A stretch of 64,000 nucleotides of DNA from the NCBI RefSeq assembly GCF_043290135.1, contig NC_134705.1:41719771-41783770 (forward strand), read 5' to 3'. Of this stretch, positions 38,597-48,017 are shown one piece after another. The translations under genes and the position numbers were made by a program. Source of the DNA: Rhipicephalus microplus (taxonomy: Eukaryota; Arthropoda; Arachnida; Ixodida; Ixodidae). Numbering within the stretch: position 1 is the stretch's first letter; each line of letters starts with the position of its first letter. The notes under the pieces are model-generated. The model ran no database searches and had not been told where the DNA came from. It saw only the letters and a program-made list of their open reading frames with translations.

Positions 38597-39705
38597 AGTA
38601 GTAGTAGTAGTAATAGACTTTTATTCAGCCAAATTTACAGGCCGAGCATTTCGACCGCCTGTGCGATCAGTCGACGCTGTTCTTCTTCCCCTTCGGCGCC
38701 GATCCAGTCGAGCCAGGAGGTGATGGAAAGGGATGGGGGAGGGTAATAGCTGGATTGCTGAGCAGTTGGGCAGTAAAACAGGCAGTGTGACAGGTCAGCG
38801 TATGGGGAGGGACAATTAGGACAGCAGGGGTTAGACCTATATTTATAAAGGAAAAGGCGAGATGGGGTTATCAAGCAGTTGTTGTTGTTTTTTAGGAATG
38901 TATGTGTCTCCTGATGCTTTCCTTACCTCACCTATTGTATATATTGCGATGTTTTTTAGGTATTTCATTACTATTTACTGTCCTGTTCTTTCTTTATATT
39001 TGTAATGGTTACATGTGTGATCATAATTTGCAAATTGTATCTGTATATAATGATGTTCTCTAATTCGGCTAAGTTGTGTATGACATGTTAATTTTAGTTT
39101 TTATTTTATTTTGCCAGACTGTATTTCGGAGCAAAAGCCTCCGTCAGGCTATGTAGCCTTTTGCTTTTGCTTCGTTTTTTTCTGTTGCACGTACAGAAAA
39201 ATGAATAAATCTCAAAATAAATAAAAAAATAAAAAGTTCATTTGGATGTGCCGTAGAGTTCGAGCCTCGAGCGCAGTGAGTGATGGATAAGGAGGAGGGT
39301 AAAGACGCTTGTCGAGCCGGAGCTGGAGATACACCTCCTTGATAGCGTGACGCAAGATCTGCCCATCGTTATTCGCGGAGCTCTCACTGTCTTCCGAAGG
39401 TGTGGGCCAGGGAATTAACGGTGCCCGGTGCAATATATCGCGGGCAAGCTGATGAGCTAGCTCATTGCTGTTAATACCCGAATGCCCAGGAACCCAGCGG
39501 AGGAAGACAGTGGAGGGTTGAAGAGCAGAGGCCGCTCGCTCGACCTCCTGTTGAAGAGCAGGGGGCAACGTGTTGTTCTGTATGTGACGGATGGCAGCGT
39601 GAGAGTCGGAGTAAATCGTGTACTCGGGGAAAGAAGGGAGGGAGGAATATGACTGCATGGCGTGGACCATGGAAAGGACCTCGAGCGAAAGCACATTTGG
39701 CGGGT
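38597..39705 (-). pseudogene. I-clade-type LINE, 3' end with RNase H, 5'-truncated and split
   Basis: The minus strand from about 39694 reads as the second half of an RNase H domain (YSDSHAAIRHI, RWVPGHSGINSNELAH) and continues to 39236, where a foreign insert interrupts it. On the other side (38874-38635) the frame gives the C-terminal Cys/His cluster (CPNCPSPYADLSHCLFYC) and a stop at 38635. The 3' end has an AATAAAA signal and a CTA-repeat tail (seen as GTA on plus at 38596-38613). The endonuclease and RT are missing. Confidence 0.82.
38880..39235 (+). mobile_element. 3' end of a different non-LTR element inserted in the RNase H LINE
   Basis: A non-coding, AT-rich segment ends in AATAAATCTCAAAATAAAT and an A-rich tail. 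Before the tail there is a strong hairpin (GCAAAAGCCTCC, then GGAGGCTTTTGC-like pairing with GTAGCCTTTTGC). The layout of a 3' hairpin, a polyadenylation signal and an A-rich tail is that of a 5'-truncated LINE. No coding part remains, so the clade is unknown. Confidence 0.55.
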
Positions 39706-39894
39706 GTAAGTAAGGCCCGCTGGTGTGTTATGAACTCTATCGCCATGGAGACGTTGTGTGGCGGGTTCGTAAGTTGCTTGTTTGCAGTACCAGAGCCGCG
39801 ACGGTGATGCGATCTCCGTTGACGGCCTCGAGTGCGCATTGAACAGCGTTGCCTGCGTCGTACACCACCGCGCCGTCGATGAGACATCACGACG

Positions 39895-40030
39895 TTTCGA
39901 AATCTGTATGCACAGTACTCCCGGATTGAAACACAGCACACCGGAGCGTGTGGCCACCGGTACATGTGCCGCCGCTTGTGAGTGCCCGTGGAACCAAGGT
40001 GTTGCATTGTGGTATAGAGTGAGGGGGAGA
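39895..40030 (+). repeat. Left arm of a ~130-bp inverted repeat
   Basis: It shares ACCGGTACATGTGCCRCCGC and neighbouring blocks such as CGGATTGAAACA with the reverse complement of 40930-41055. I estimate roughly 75-80 percent identity by eye. Confidence 0.7.
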
Positions 40031-40359
40031 GCCAGAGTTGCCAGGTGCCGCCGAGCAAACAAGCAAACAGTCACTTCAAAACAAGTCTCAAAAAGCGGTG
40101 GCGCTTTTCCGAATAAGCCGAAAATAAGCGGAAGTTAAACAAATGTTCCTATTCTTGAAAATTGCGTGGTAGTACAAAAACAAAATGCTACGAATACATC
40201 TCAAAGTGTACAAACATTTATTTCGCATAATGAGAATAGATGCATGAATGAAGGCAAGGATTTTTCTTGCCTTACACACGGTCATCGTCACTGACATCTG
40301 GAAGATCAGAATAATCTATGGCATCCATATCCGCGGACGTGGATGCAATTCGCACAAAC

Positions 40360-40497
40360 TAATAAAACCTTCACCGTAGATGGCGTAATCTCACATAATA
40401 AGGACATGTGCGCAGTCGCCCTTCGGTTTAGCTGAATGATAAAGAAATTGCTGGACAAGATGTGAGATTATGCCGTCTACAATAAAGGTATTATCAG
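40360..40497. repeat. MITE-like hairpin
   Basis: TAGATGGCGTAATCTCACA at the left end pairs with TGTGAGATTATGCCGTCTA at the right end. The pairing extends outward through AATAAAACCTT and AAGGTATTAT, giving arms of about 38 nt around a 60-nt centre. No coding capacity. No clear target duplication. Confidence 0.65.
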
Positions 40498-40929
40498 TTT
40501 TTTGTGAACGATTGTACGATGCCAATTCGCTCATGCGCAGTGTTCATGAGGGGCGGAAAAAATATATTTTGTGGTTTCTTCGTGAATAAAGATCAGTTGT
40601 TAGTCTGCGCTGGTACGGTGTGTTGCTTTGTTGCGTGTCCTCGTGTGTGTGCGCTGAAGTTCCAATATGCTAGAAGCGCCAACAGTGGTGTAGGGAAGCG
40701 TAGTTTAGCCGTGTTTTTGATAACAGATTGCTTGCCGGGCGATCCAACAATATTTTCCAAAAAAGCACAAGTAAGCTCCCCCCCCCCCCCCAAAAAAAAA
40801 GCGACAACCAAGAATCGAAATTTCCAAGCGTCTCGGCTTGGAAACAAGCTGGATTCCGCTTGAAAAAACAAGCCGGAATCCGCTCATGACTGGCAATTCT
40901 GGGGTGAACACCAACAGACCATTATTACT

Positions 40930-41055
40930 CCTCCCCGTCGTATAATGCACAATGCAACTTCCACGAGCAACCACGAGCGGTGGCACATGTACCGGTGGTC
41001 ACGCGCTCCGAGGGCCTTGTTTCAATCCGTGAGTGTACATACTTGTAGATGCTAA
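40930..41055 (-). repeat. Right arm of the ~130-bp inverted repeat
   Basis: Reverse-complement partner of 39895-40030. Confidence 0.7.
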
Positions 41056-41567
41056 AAAAGGCATGCTTATTGAAATATCTAAAAGCACACCTAAACTGAT
41101 TGGTATCGTATGGCGGAAACTTCAGACAACGAACGGCAGCAGTCTCACAAAGTTTCAATTTCATACCAACAATGCAGTCGGTGGCATCGACGTGCTCGTC
41201 GGCCCCCCTTGACCTTGTCGATTGGGCCGCAACTGAAGCAAATTGATCACTGCTCTCAAAAACATTCGTTTCAGGTGTTGTGCTTCGCGAGGCTGTGTCT
41301 TCGGCAAAGTTTCTTACTGAAGCAGGCGATCTGCGTACAGGAGGAGCGGATTCTGCAACGTGGTTGAAGGCGGAGTCCCCGCTAGGACGTCACTCGCGAG
41401 AGGCTGCCGCTTAAAGATCTCGAGGCAAATACACGCACCCCTGGTTGTTGGTTGTTTATAATGACACGAAACGCATCTCCCAGCACATCTTAATAATAAA
41501 AAAAGCCAGTCCTCGCCACGAAAAAATTCACCAGCAAGAATTAAGGGGTCTTTCTTGTGTTCTGTAT

Positions 41568-43480
41568 TGGCGTCAATCTTGAACAGTCGACTAAAGACGA
41601 TTCTGCCTGATATTATTGCTCCACACCAGGCCTGCGCAGTCCCGGACAGATCAATGTTCGCAAATCTGACCACGACAAGGGACGTGTTCCAGTATGCTTC
41701 GGAGAAAAGAGTCACTGGAGCCTTTTTTTCACTTGATCAGGCCAAGGCTTTCGATAGGGTCAGGCACACCTACCTGTTCGAAACCCTGCGAGAGTTTGGC
41801 CTACCGGCAAGCTTTGTACAAGTGATAAAGCTCCTGTACTCAGACCTCAGGTGCCACGTAGTAGTAAATGGCTCCACAACGGACACCTTCCAGTACACGA
41901 GAGGGATAAGGCAGAGGTGCCCGCTTGGCCCGACCCTTTTTGTACTCGCGATAGAGCCGCTACTTACATTCCTTGCAAGCGACGCGCACATCCGGGGCCT
42001 TCCTCTCACAGGAACTGCGGACCTGAAAGTCCTCGCATACGCTGATGATATCTCCCTTTTTGTGAGAGATCCAAGCAGTCTCGAGCGCCTTCACCAGGTA
42101 TTCGCGTCATACGCCCTAGCATCAGGTGCGCAGCTAAATGAGAGGAAGTGTAAAGCTCCCTATTCGGCCATTGCACGGCGCACGTGATCGGCAACTTCGA
42201 GGTATATAGTCACCGCTGTTAATTAAGGCCCTTGGTATATACTTTTCCCGCGAGGGAGTTGCGGCCTCAACGTGGTCCCGAGTCGTTGACAGGGCTGCAC
42301 AAGTGTCAGAGAGCGCTAGTCTACAAGGCCTGACGCTACGCGAGAAAGCCGTAGCCGTCAGAACAAGCATTTGCGCCCTAGCCTCGCATGCGAGCCGAGT
42401 AGCGGTGATGCCCACAAGAACAGCAAGCCAGTTGACCAAACTCATCAACGCATACCTCTGGGATGGGAAACCGCCACCATTGAAGAAAAACTTGCTACAA
42501 CTGGCAGTGTCAGAAGGGAATCTCGGCCTACCACTTGTGTTGACCACGAGCAGAGTCCTGGCCCTGATAACCACCCGCATGCTCGCGCGCGTGAGTGATT
42601 ACCTAGGGCGCAACCTACTCCTCTACTGGAGTGGGGTGAAGCACGACTGGCTGGATGCAGGCCGCCATACCGGGCCATTTTCTGAGGCGCTCGCGCCCTT
42701 CTATAAAACGACGTCGGCTACCTGGCGCATGTTGAGGCAAGAAGTGCTCGAAGGCGATGTGGATGAGTACCCGCCAGCACGCGTCGCTGAAGCCATCACG
42801 CGGAAGCAGCTGAGCGACACTGAACAAAAACGAGCTGAGCGCGCGAGGCACGAATTACTCTCGCTCCGTTGCGGCACCCCCCGTGATGCACAGGATTTCC
42901 TCCTGAAAAAGGCCTGGGCCGTCCTCCCCACCAGACAATGCCTGCATAAATTCGGAATAGTCCCGGAAGCACGTTGCCCGAACTGTCACGCAGTTGAATC
43001 GCAGAATCAGGCGTTGTTCTAATGCCTGGCGGTGAAACACGTGTGGCGGATGGTAGGCCACTCTTTTGGTATCCGCCCACCTCCCAACCACAAGCGCAAC
43101 AAAGGTGCCTTCTGCCAACTCGTGCTGATCTTCACGATGCTAGCTATTTGGCATATTTGGCAAAGGAGATCGCTAGCGGAGGCGTGTAGAAAGCCTGTGC
43201 GGAGCGCGTTTCTGGTAGTCTCGCGGATCCGGCGGTTGTTATGGGCCCACCTATCCGGCGAACTCGAGGCCAGCGGTGAGGAAAACTTCCTTCGTCACTG
43301 GCATGCCAAATTCCTTTTTCTGAGGAATGGCAAGCTAGCCGCCCCAGTCACTACCTAATCACTACATTGTACCTCGGTAGTGGTGCTTTCCTGATTGTAC
43401 ATGCACCCTTTGAAGTCGTGAATCTCGATGTTTTTGTCATGTACTTTATCCTTGGTTGGAAGTCAATAAACTTCTCTTTG
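41568..43480 (+). pseudogene. U1-associated L1/Tx1-like LINE, copy 1: 3' part of ORF2 and 3' UTR
   Basis: Homology to copy 2 begins abruptly at 41568 (equivalent to 56215), inside the RT. The RT contains FSLDQAKAFDRVRH, GIRQRCPLGPTLFVLAIEP (the usual Gly of QGCP is Arg) and catalytic YADDISLF. A one-base loss near 42160 shifts the frame. The C-terminal domain follows at 42303-43358, with a TAA at 43020-43022 inside the Cys/His cluster (CPNCHAVESQNQALF). ORF2 ends at 43358. The 3' UTR holds a CAATAAAC signal and ends CTTCTCTTTG with no poly(A), directly joined to U1 sequence. I see no U1 5' half on its left side. Confidence 0.9.
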
Positions 43481-43604
43481 TGGCCGCCAGGGAGAGGCGC
43501 GGGCATTGCACTGCGCTCGTGCTGACCCCTGCCACTACCTCAAACTGGGGCAGATGGGACATGCAATTTTTGGTAGTGGGGGACTGCGTTCGCGCTCTCC
43601 CCCT
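43481..43604 (+). ncRNA. U1: U1 snRNA gene, 3' portion (from about nt 43 to the end)
   Basis: After the LINE end the sequence matches spliceosomal U1 RNA: stem-loop II with the U1A-binding ATTGCAC loop and GTGCTGACCCCTG, stem-loop III, the Sm site AATTTTTGG (43565-43573), and stem-loop IV with GGGGGACTGCGTTCGCGCT, which is the same as in human U1. The 5' splice-site-pairing end is not attached, so this piece alone cannot be a working U1. Its Sm site and terminal hairpin are intact. A possible snRNA 3' box (AAAGGAAGA, 43617-43625) follows 13 nt downstream. Confidence 0.95.
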
Positions 43605-43616
43605 ATTTCACAATCC

Positions 43617-43625
43617 AAAGGAAGA
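43617..43625 (+). terminator. Possible snRNA 3' box
   Basis: AAAGGAAGA resembles the core of the snRNA 3'-end formation signal, lies at the right distance, and is identical at 58611-58619 after the other U1 end. The tick consensus is not known to me. Confidence 0.5.
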
Positions 43626-44232
43626 TCTAAACACCCGTTGAAACACTTTTGCGGCGAAGGATAGTGCAAGCTATTGAGAACCGGGTTTTCCGATATGGCT
43701 TCCGAAGTGCCGTTTTCTTGTGTTAAGTGAGAGTTGCTTAGATCCCTTAAAATATACCTGCCCAAGGCTGCATCTGAAGAGAAATTTGCGATATTTGAAG
43801 TTTTTGCGCTTTCTCTATTCGTATTATGTCTTCACATTGTGGGTGAAGAAGATGAAGAAATAAGCCTGAGGTAGGTAAGCGACTTTATTGATCCTCGAAA
43901 GAATCATTTGAGGGCAGGTGTGGCAGGGTAAGTGGAGGCAGGATGATGACGGGCCCTCGGGCCGCTCTAGATGGCCGCACATTGCTGTGGTTCGGCGACC
44001 CTTCTGGCCCAGCTGACTATCCCGAACATTATTTCCGGTTGCGAGCTGCGAAGAGTGCCTACCATCGCTCCTGGTGGGCGGAAAATTAGGTAAAATAATG
44101 TAAAATCGAGACAGCTGATGATTCCATCCCTGGCACCTAAAAGCGAAGGCAGGTAGCTGGAGCCTCGTTCCGAGTGCTCGGGCTTTGGTGTCAGCAGCCT
44201 TGTTCGGACGAGAACACCCAATTTAAGCGGCC

Positions 44233-44266
44233 AGATAGATAGATAGATAGGTAGATAGATAGATAC
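44233..44266. repeat. (GATA)n microsatellite
   Basis: About eight GATA units with one GGTA variant. The homologous tract at 59210-59255 is longer. Confidence 0.95.
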
Positions 44267-46139
44267 CCTTAAGATCACCAAAGTTCGCAAAGAAATGCTG
44301 CAAAATTAATACAAAGTACCTATAAAGCTGTCTTGGTTGTCCTTGACTTGGACTTTTTTTTCTTTTTATTTATGATAACACACAAAAAAGCTCAATTTTA
44401 CAAGCTTTCTCGAGTCCCACTATCTTCTAAAGCAAGTCTATCTTTCAACTGCACCCCGAGTGTGCTGTGGCGTCCAAGTTTTTGCTTCACATGCTTACAA
44501 GATATCGTGACGTCAACAGCAATGCCCGCTCCCCACTTTGAGGGCAGGGGCGGTGCTGAAAGTAAGGACCCTAGCGGTTTGGCACTAGCGGTTGATACGG
44601 CCCCTGGATGTACTCACTTGCTCACCCCCCCCCTTCCCTATCCTTGTGAAGAAATCCTGGCGGCTCATCTATGGGTTGGCGACACACAAGCGCCCTCTTT
44701 GAATGTTTTGGCGACGCAAGAGCGCCTATCTCAGAAATCTTGTTACCTGACATTTCAATAGCCAGGCTGCCACTTCAAGTCGCTAGTATTGGTACTGTAG
44801 TGGCCTGACATCAATCAAGTGTTGATGTCGGTAGGTGCAGCATACGGAAATGAATTTTAATATCAAAAATAACATACCTTGTCAGTAGACGTCCGTGCTT
44901 TAGGTGTTTTAGAATGTTTGAGTTTGGAACCTCCTGTAATGTTTGCTTTTCTTCTTTTGTAGCTGTCCAACACTACCCGCCATTTATTTTCGAGTGCGTT
45001 CAATGTTTTCAAGCGATTTCACTGTCGTTTGAGTTATTCTAACATTTTCGCTCGTATGATATCTACCATCAATACATACAACAACAATTTCTCATTCCAC
45101 CACCAAGACTCTTAACCTAAGCAAAGACTGCGATGCAATTACCGCTAACGCAACCCTTGTACCGAGTACCTCGGACACGCTTTTCGGTCTAATTAGATCG
45201 GAAACAGTATTCGTGGCCATTTTAGGATTCCCGCTGCCACCCTGTTTGAGATCCACAACAAAAGATGCTGAGAAGTCTTCATGACAGGGTTCAACAATGA
45301 AGAGAGCTTGCTTGCTGCTGCTTCAGCGTTCAGCGCCTCAGTTCGTCACTTCGATTTATGCACATTTACTAGATAATTGTATGGGCTGCTGCGAAATTTA
45401 GACTTGTAGAAGACCTCCTTTGCCATCAGCATCTAAACTTATTGATAAAAAACACAAGCTAGAATGAAGCTAGGAGCTGAAAGTGTTCAAACCAATGCGT
45501 CCAAAAACGATGTGTGAATATGAAAGCGCACAGTGCCTTCAAACTGCCTGAGCTTTCACGTGACAGCTTTTCTATACACAGCTGAGTCTTTAAAATCGTA
45601 TTGGCTTTCGCCCATGAAGTTTTTTTGTTTCCAAGACAAAGGTACCATAAGCACGAGAGGACGGGTGCGTTTTAACTCGCTACTAGCTTTCCATAAAAAA
45701 ATACACTCAAATAACAAAAAGTGGGTCTATCAAAATTTACGAATATGCAAAACACCCCTTCCCGAATCGCAGAAAAAAACAATTAGTAGATCACACGTAT
45801 CTTCGCAGTCGATGTTATGCGAAGCCTGCACATGAAAAGTGACTGTGCTGTAATTTTTTTATTGACTGGAACGTCATGATGTGGCGCTGAATATGCATGC
45901 ACAAGTGCATGAACATGAATAGCCTTGGACAAAACGTGCGCCCTCCGTTAATTGACCGCAGCGCTAGCGCCTATAGCAGCGTAAAGATGTTCACGCTTGT
46001 TGCGCTGAAACTGCTGTTATATTTGATCAAACTTGAACTTTTTTAATCCTCAATCAGAGCTACGTTCAATTTTATTTAACAGGTTGACGCATATTAGTGG
46101 TCCATTAGTGTTTCTTCAAATGGCTCCTTAAAGTATGCA

Positions 46140-46235
46140 AGAAGCAAACAATAATCTTCGACCGTCGTTTGCACCCCACCAGAATGACACAAGACGTCGC
46201 GATGGGTGCTGACCGAGTGCGACCCGTTGTCTGGC
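46140..46235 (+). promoter_or_regulatory. U1 snRNA gene proximal promoter
   Basis: The 96 bases before the U1 start are nearly the same as 61096-61191, and the last ~40 are identical. This is where the proximal sequence element of arthropod snRNA genes lies. I cannot name the exact element, since the tick consensus is unknown to me. No TATA box is seen. Confidence 0.6.
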
Positions 46236-46260
46236 ATACTTACCTAATGCCGGGGTAACC
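46236..46260 (+). ncRNA. U1: U1 snRNA gene, first 25 nt
   Basis: Starts with ATACTTACCT, the invariant U1 5' end that pairs with 5' splice sites, and continues AATGCCGGGGTAACC. Compared with the start at 61192, GG at positions 11-12 has become AA and one more G has become A, so this copy is decaying. After nt 25 it joins LINE 5' sequence that itself begins with a U2-like stretch. Confidence 0.93.
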
Positions 46261-46276
46261 GCTTCTCGGCTTTTGG
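46261..46276 (+). other. U2 snRNA-like 5' end of the LINE
   Basis: GCTTCTCGGCTTTTGG, with the preceding C, matches the start of U2 snRNA (ATCGCTTCTCGGCCTTTTGG in conserved U2) except for one missing C. It sits exactly at the U1/LINE junction. Confidence 0.6.
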
Positions 46277-46480
46277 TTTTCACGGTCAAACCAGGTTCTG
46301 TCCGCTTCGCCGCCTCGTGCGAGCGACTGCCACCTCTGGGTCTCGGACCTTCCAGCCCGAAGCCCCCCACCCCTGTGCCAGGAGGTAGACGGTTGCCTGT
46401 CCAAGCTACCATCCCGGAGCCTGCCTGCAGCCCACCCGACTCCACCTGATGCCTAGCGGCGTCTCCCCAGGCTTAGCCGC

Positions 46481-47816
46481 TGTCACAAAACGATCACTCA
46501 AAAAGGTGCGCCGCCAAATTCTCGCAACGAAACGCCGGAGTGACGCCGCGTGGTCAACGATAAAAAAAGAGAAAACAAGCATCCAAAGACTCCCTGGGCA
46601 CGCGTCCCTCTCTCCTCGGAAGCGTAGGTTCTCCGACAAACCTCCTCACCCCACATCGGCGGCCGAGCAAACCCTCGAAATTTCTAGATAGAAAGGGGCG
46701 TGGTGATGCCGGATTGAGTCATCCGTCGCGGACGGCCTTTGAACCGTCTCGCCCACTCCCCAGCCTTCGCTGCGCATCGCGCCGACGAAATGATGAGAAT
46801 TTTCTGGAATTGCGTGCGGAAGGTATTTAATCGAGCAGCCGAGATGAGAGATCAGGAGAAGACGGAAGTTAGCGCCAGAGCGCGCAGGGATTCCGCCGTG
46901 TAGTCGGCGAAGGTTTTGTCCATAGAGACAAAGCAGGAGACGAATATGATTTCCACCTGAGGGGTGACGACTCGAGCTACAGGCAAGAGTGTGTGTTTAC
47001 CGCTATCGAGCGAAGACCCGTGGCAACAGCTGCGTGTGTGAAGCCGACGTGTTTCTGGCGAAGAAGTTGAAGCTTGGAGAGTGGCCACTTGAAGACGCGA
47101 GGTTTCCTGGAAGAGAAACTTCGGAAGCACTTGAAGACGCGAGGTTTCCTGGAAGAGACACTTCGGGAGCACTAGAAGACGCGGGGTTTCCTGGAAGAGA
47201 AACTTTGGGAGCAGCAGAATGACAGAGGTTTCCTGGAAGAGAAACTTCGGGAGCACTTGAAGACGCGAGGTTTCCTGGAAGAGAAAATTCGGGAGCAGCA
47301 GAACGACAGAGGTTTCCTGGAAGAGAACTTCGGGGGAGCAGAACGACAACAACGCTGGACTCTGAGTGAGTGATCCTCAGAAGAGTATCATTCAGACTTT
47401 TGTTCCAAGAACTTTGGACTGAATAGGTTTTCTATCTCTTTAGTCTTACGGTGTCTTGGTTCTTCAATGCATGCGACTGGATTGTAGTGCGTATGACTGT
47501 CTGTGTCCGTTGTTTCGAGTGTGGCTGATTGTACTGCGTAGTACGTTGTTTGATTGGTGACATATTGTATTCAACTATTGTGGAGTGTGCATACTTGTGT
47601 ATTGTTTTCATCTGCCATTATTGAGAATATAATTTTGTTTTGTTTATGAACTCTCGGCTCTGGCTTGTTCTTTGGACCACACTCGGCGTCCGCTGGCGCG
47701 CCAAAAGAGGACCACTTCTAAATTGTCCACGCTTTCGTGGTGCGGTTCGGGGGGCCGATACTACGGCCCTTGGAATTAGCCCGGCGATCGCCTCCTGAAT
47801 TAACGGACCTGTGACA
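46481..47816 (+). repeat. 5' LTR of copy B
   Basis: 1336 bp from TGTCACAAAACG to CTGTGACA. It contains a TATTTAA box (46824-46830) and six units of a 42-bp minisatellite (about 47091-47341). It is longer than the 3' LTR because of one extra unit. Confidence 0.93.
47091..47341 (+). repeat. 42-bp minisatellite inside the LTR
   Basis: Six units, each containing GAGGTTTCCTGGAAGAGAAA, with variants that alternate between a GAAGACGCG and a GAACGACAG start. The other three LTRs of the family carry two, three and five units. Confidence 0.9.
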
Positions 47817-47823
47817 ATTAATC

Positions 47824-47841
47824 TGGCGTCCACGACAGGAC
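47824..47841 (+). other. Primer-binding site of copy B
   Basis: TGGCGTCCACGACAGGAC lies seven bases after the 5' LTR. It differs from copy A by G to A and by loss of one A. Confidence 0.8.
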
Positions 47842-48017
47842 CTTTTGGTGCACAGTGTGTCCAAAGTAGTGAGAAAGAGCCTCGAGTTGTTGATACTGCT
47901 ATCGGAATGATTTTGTGTGTTGTTCAGTGTTCTCGTTAACGAGTGCAGGGGAGTGTTCCGATAGACTGATTTGGCAGATACTTTTTGCACACGGCCAGAC
48001 TTTATCTGTGAAACACC

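Larger units (their letters stand above)
39710..41567. other. Unassigned palindromic block
   Basis: No protein family is recognised. Two diverged inverted copies of a ~130-bp sequence (39895-40030 and 40930-41055) enclose about 900 bp. A smaller hairpin element lies at 40360-40497. C and A homopolymers occur at about 40778-40800. The right end (41100-41567) shows nothing recognisable and stops abruptly at the start of LINE copy 1. Confidence 0.55.
43605..46235. other. U1 array intergenic spacer, unit 1
   Basis: A 2.6-kb non-coding spacer between the end of one U1 gene and the start of the next. It is homologous throughout to 58599-61191, roughly 94-95 percent by eye, with a ~35-bp indel near 44703-44740. 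It contains a GATA microsatellite (44233-44266). It also has a 360-bp segment (43868-44230) that on the minus strand ends in an AATAAAG signal and may be an old LINE 3' end. ORFs such as 45533-45835 are short and show no family motif, so I do not call them genes. Confidence 0.8.

Noticed and set aside
43868..44230. Possible independent LINE 3' fragment in the U1 spacer
   Set aside because: Only an AATAAAG signal and a weak protein-like end support it. It is present in both spacers and left inside the spacer annotation.
45533..45835. 100-codon ORF in the U1 spacer with a counterpart at 60486-60740
   Set aside because: The counterpart has changed length and end, differences do not favour synonymous sites by eye, and no motif is present. 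It reads as shared non-coding spacer.
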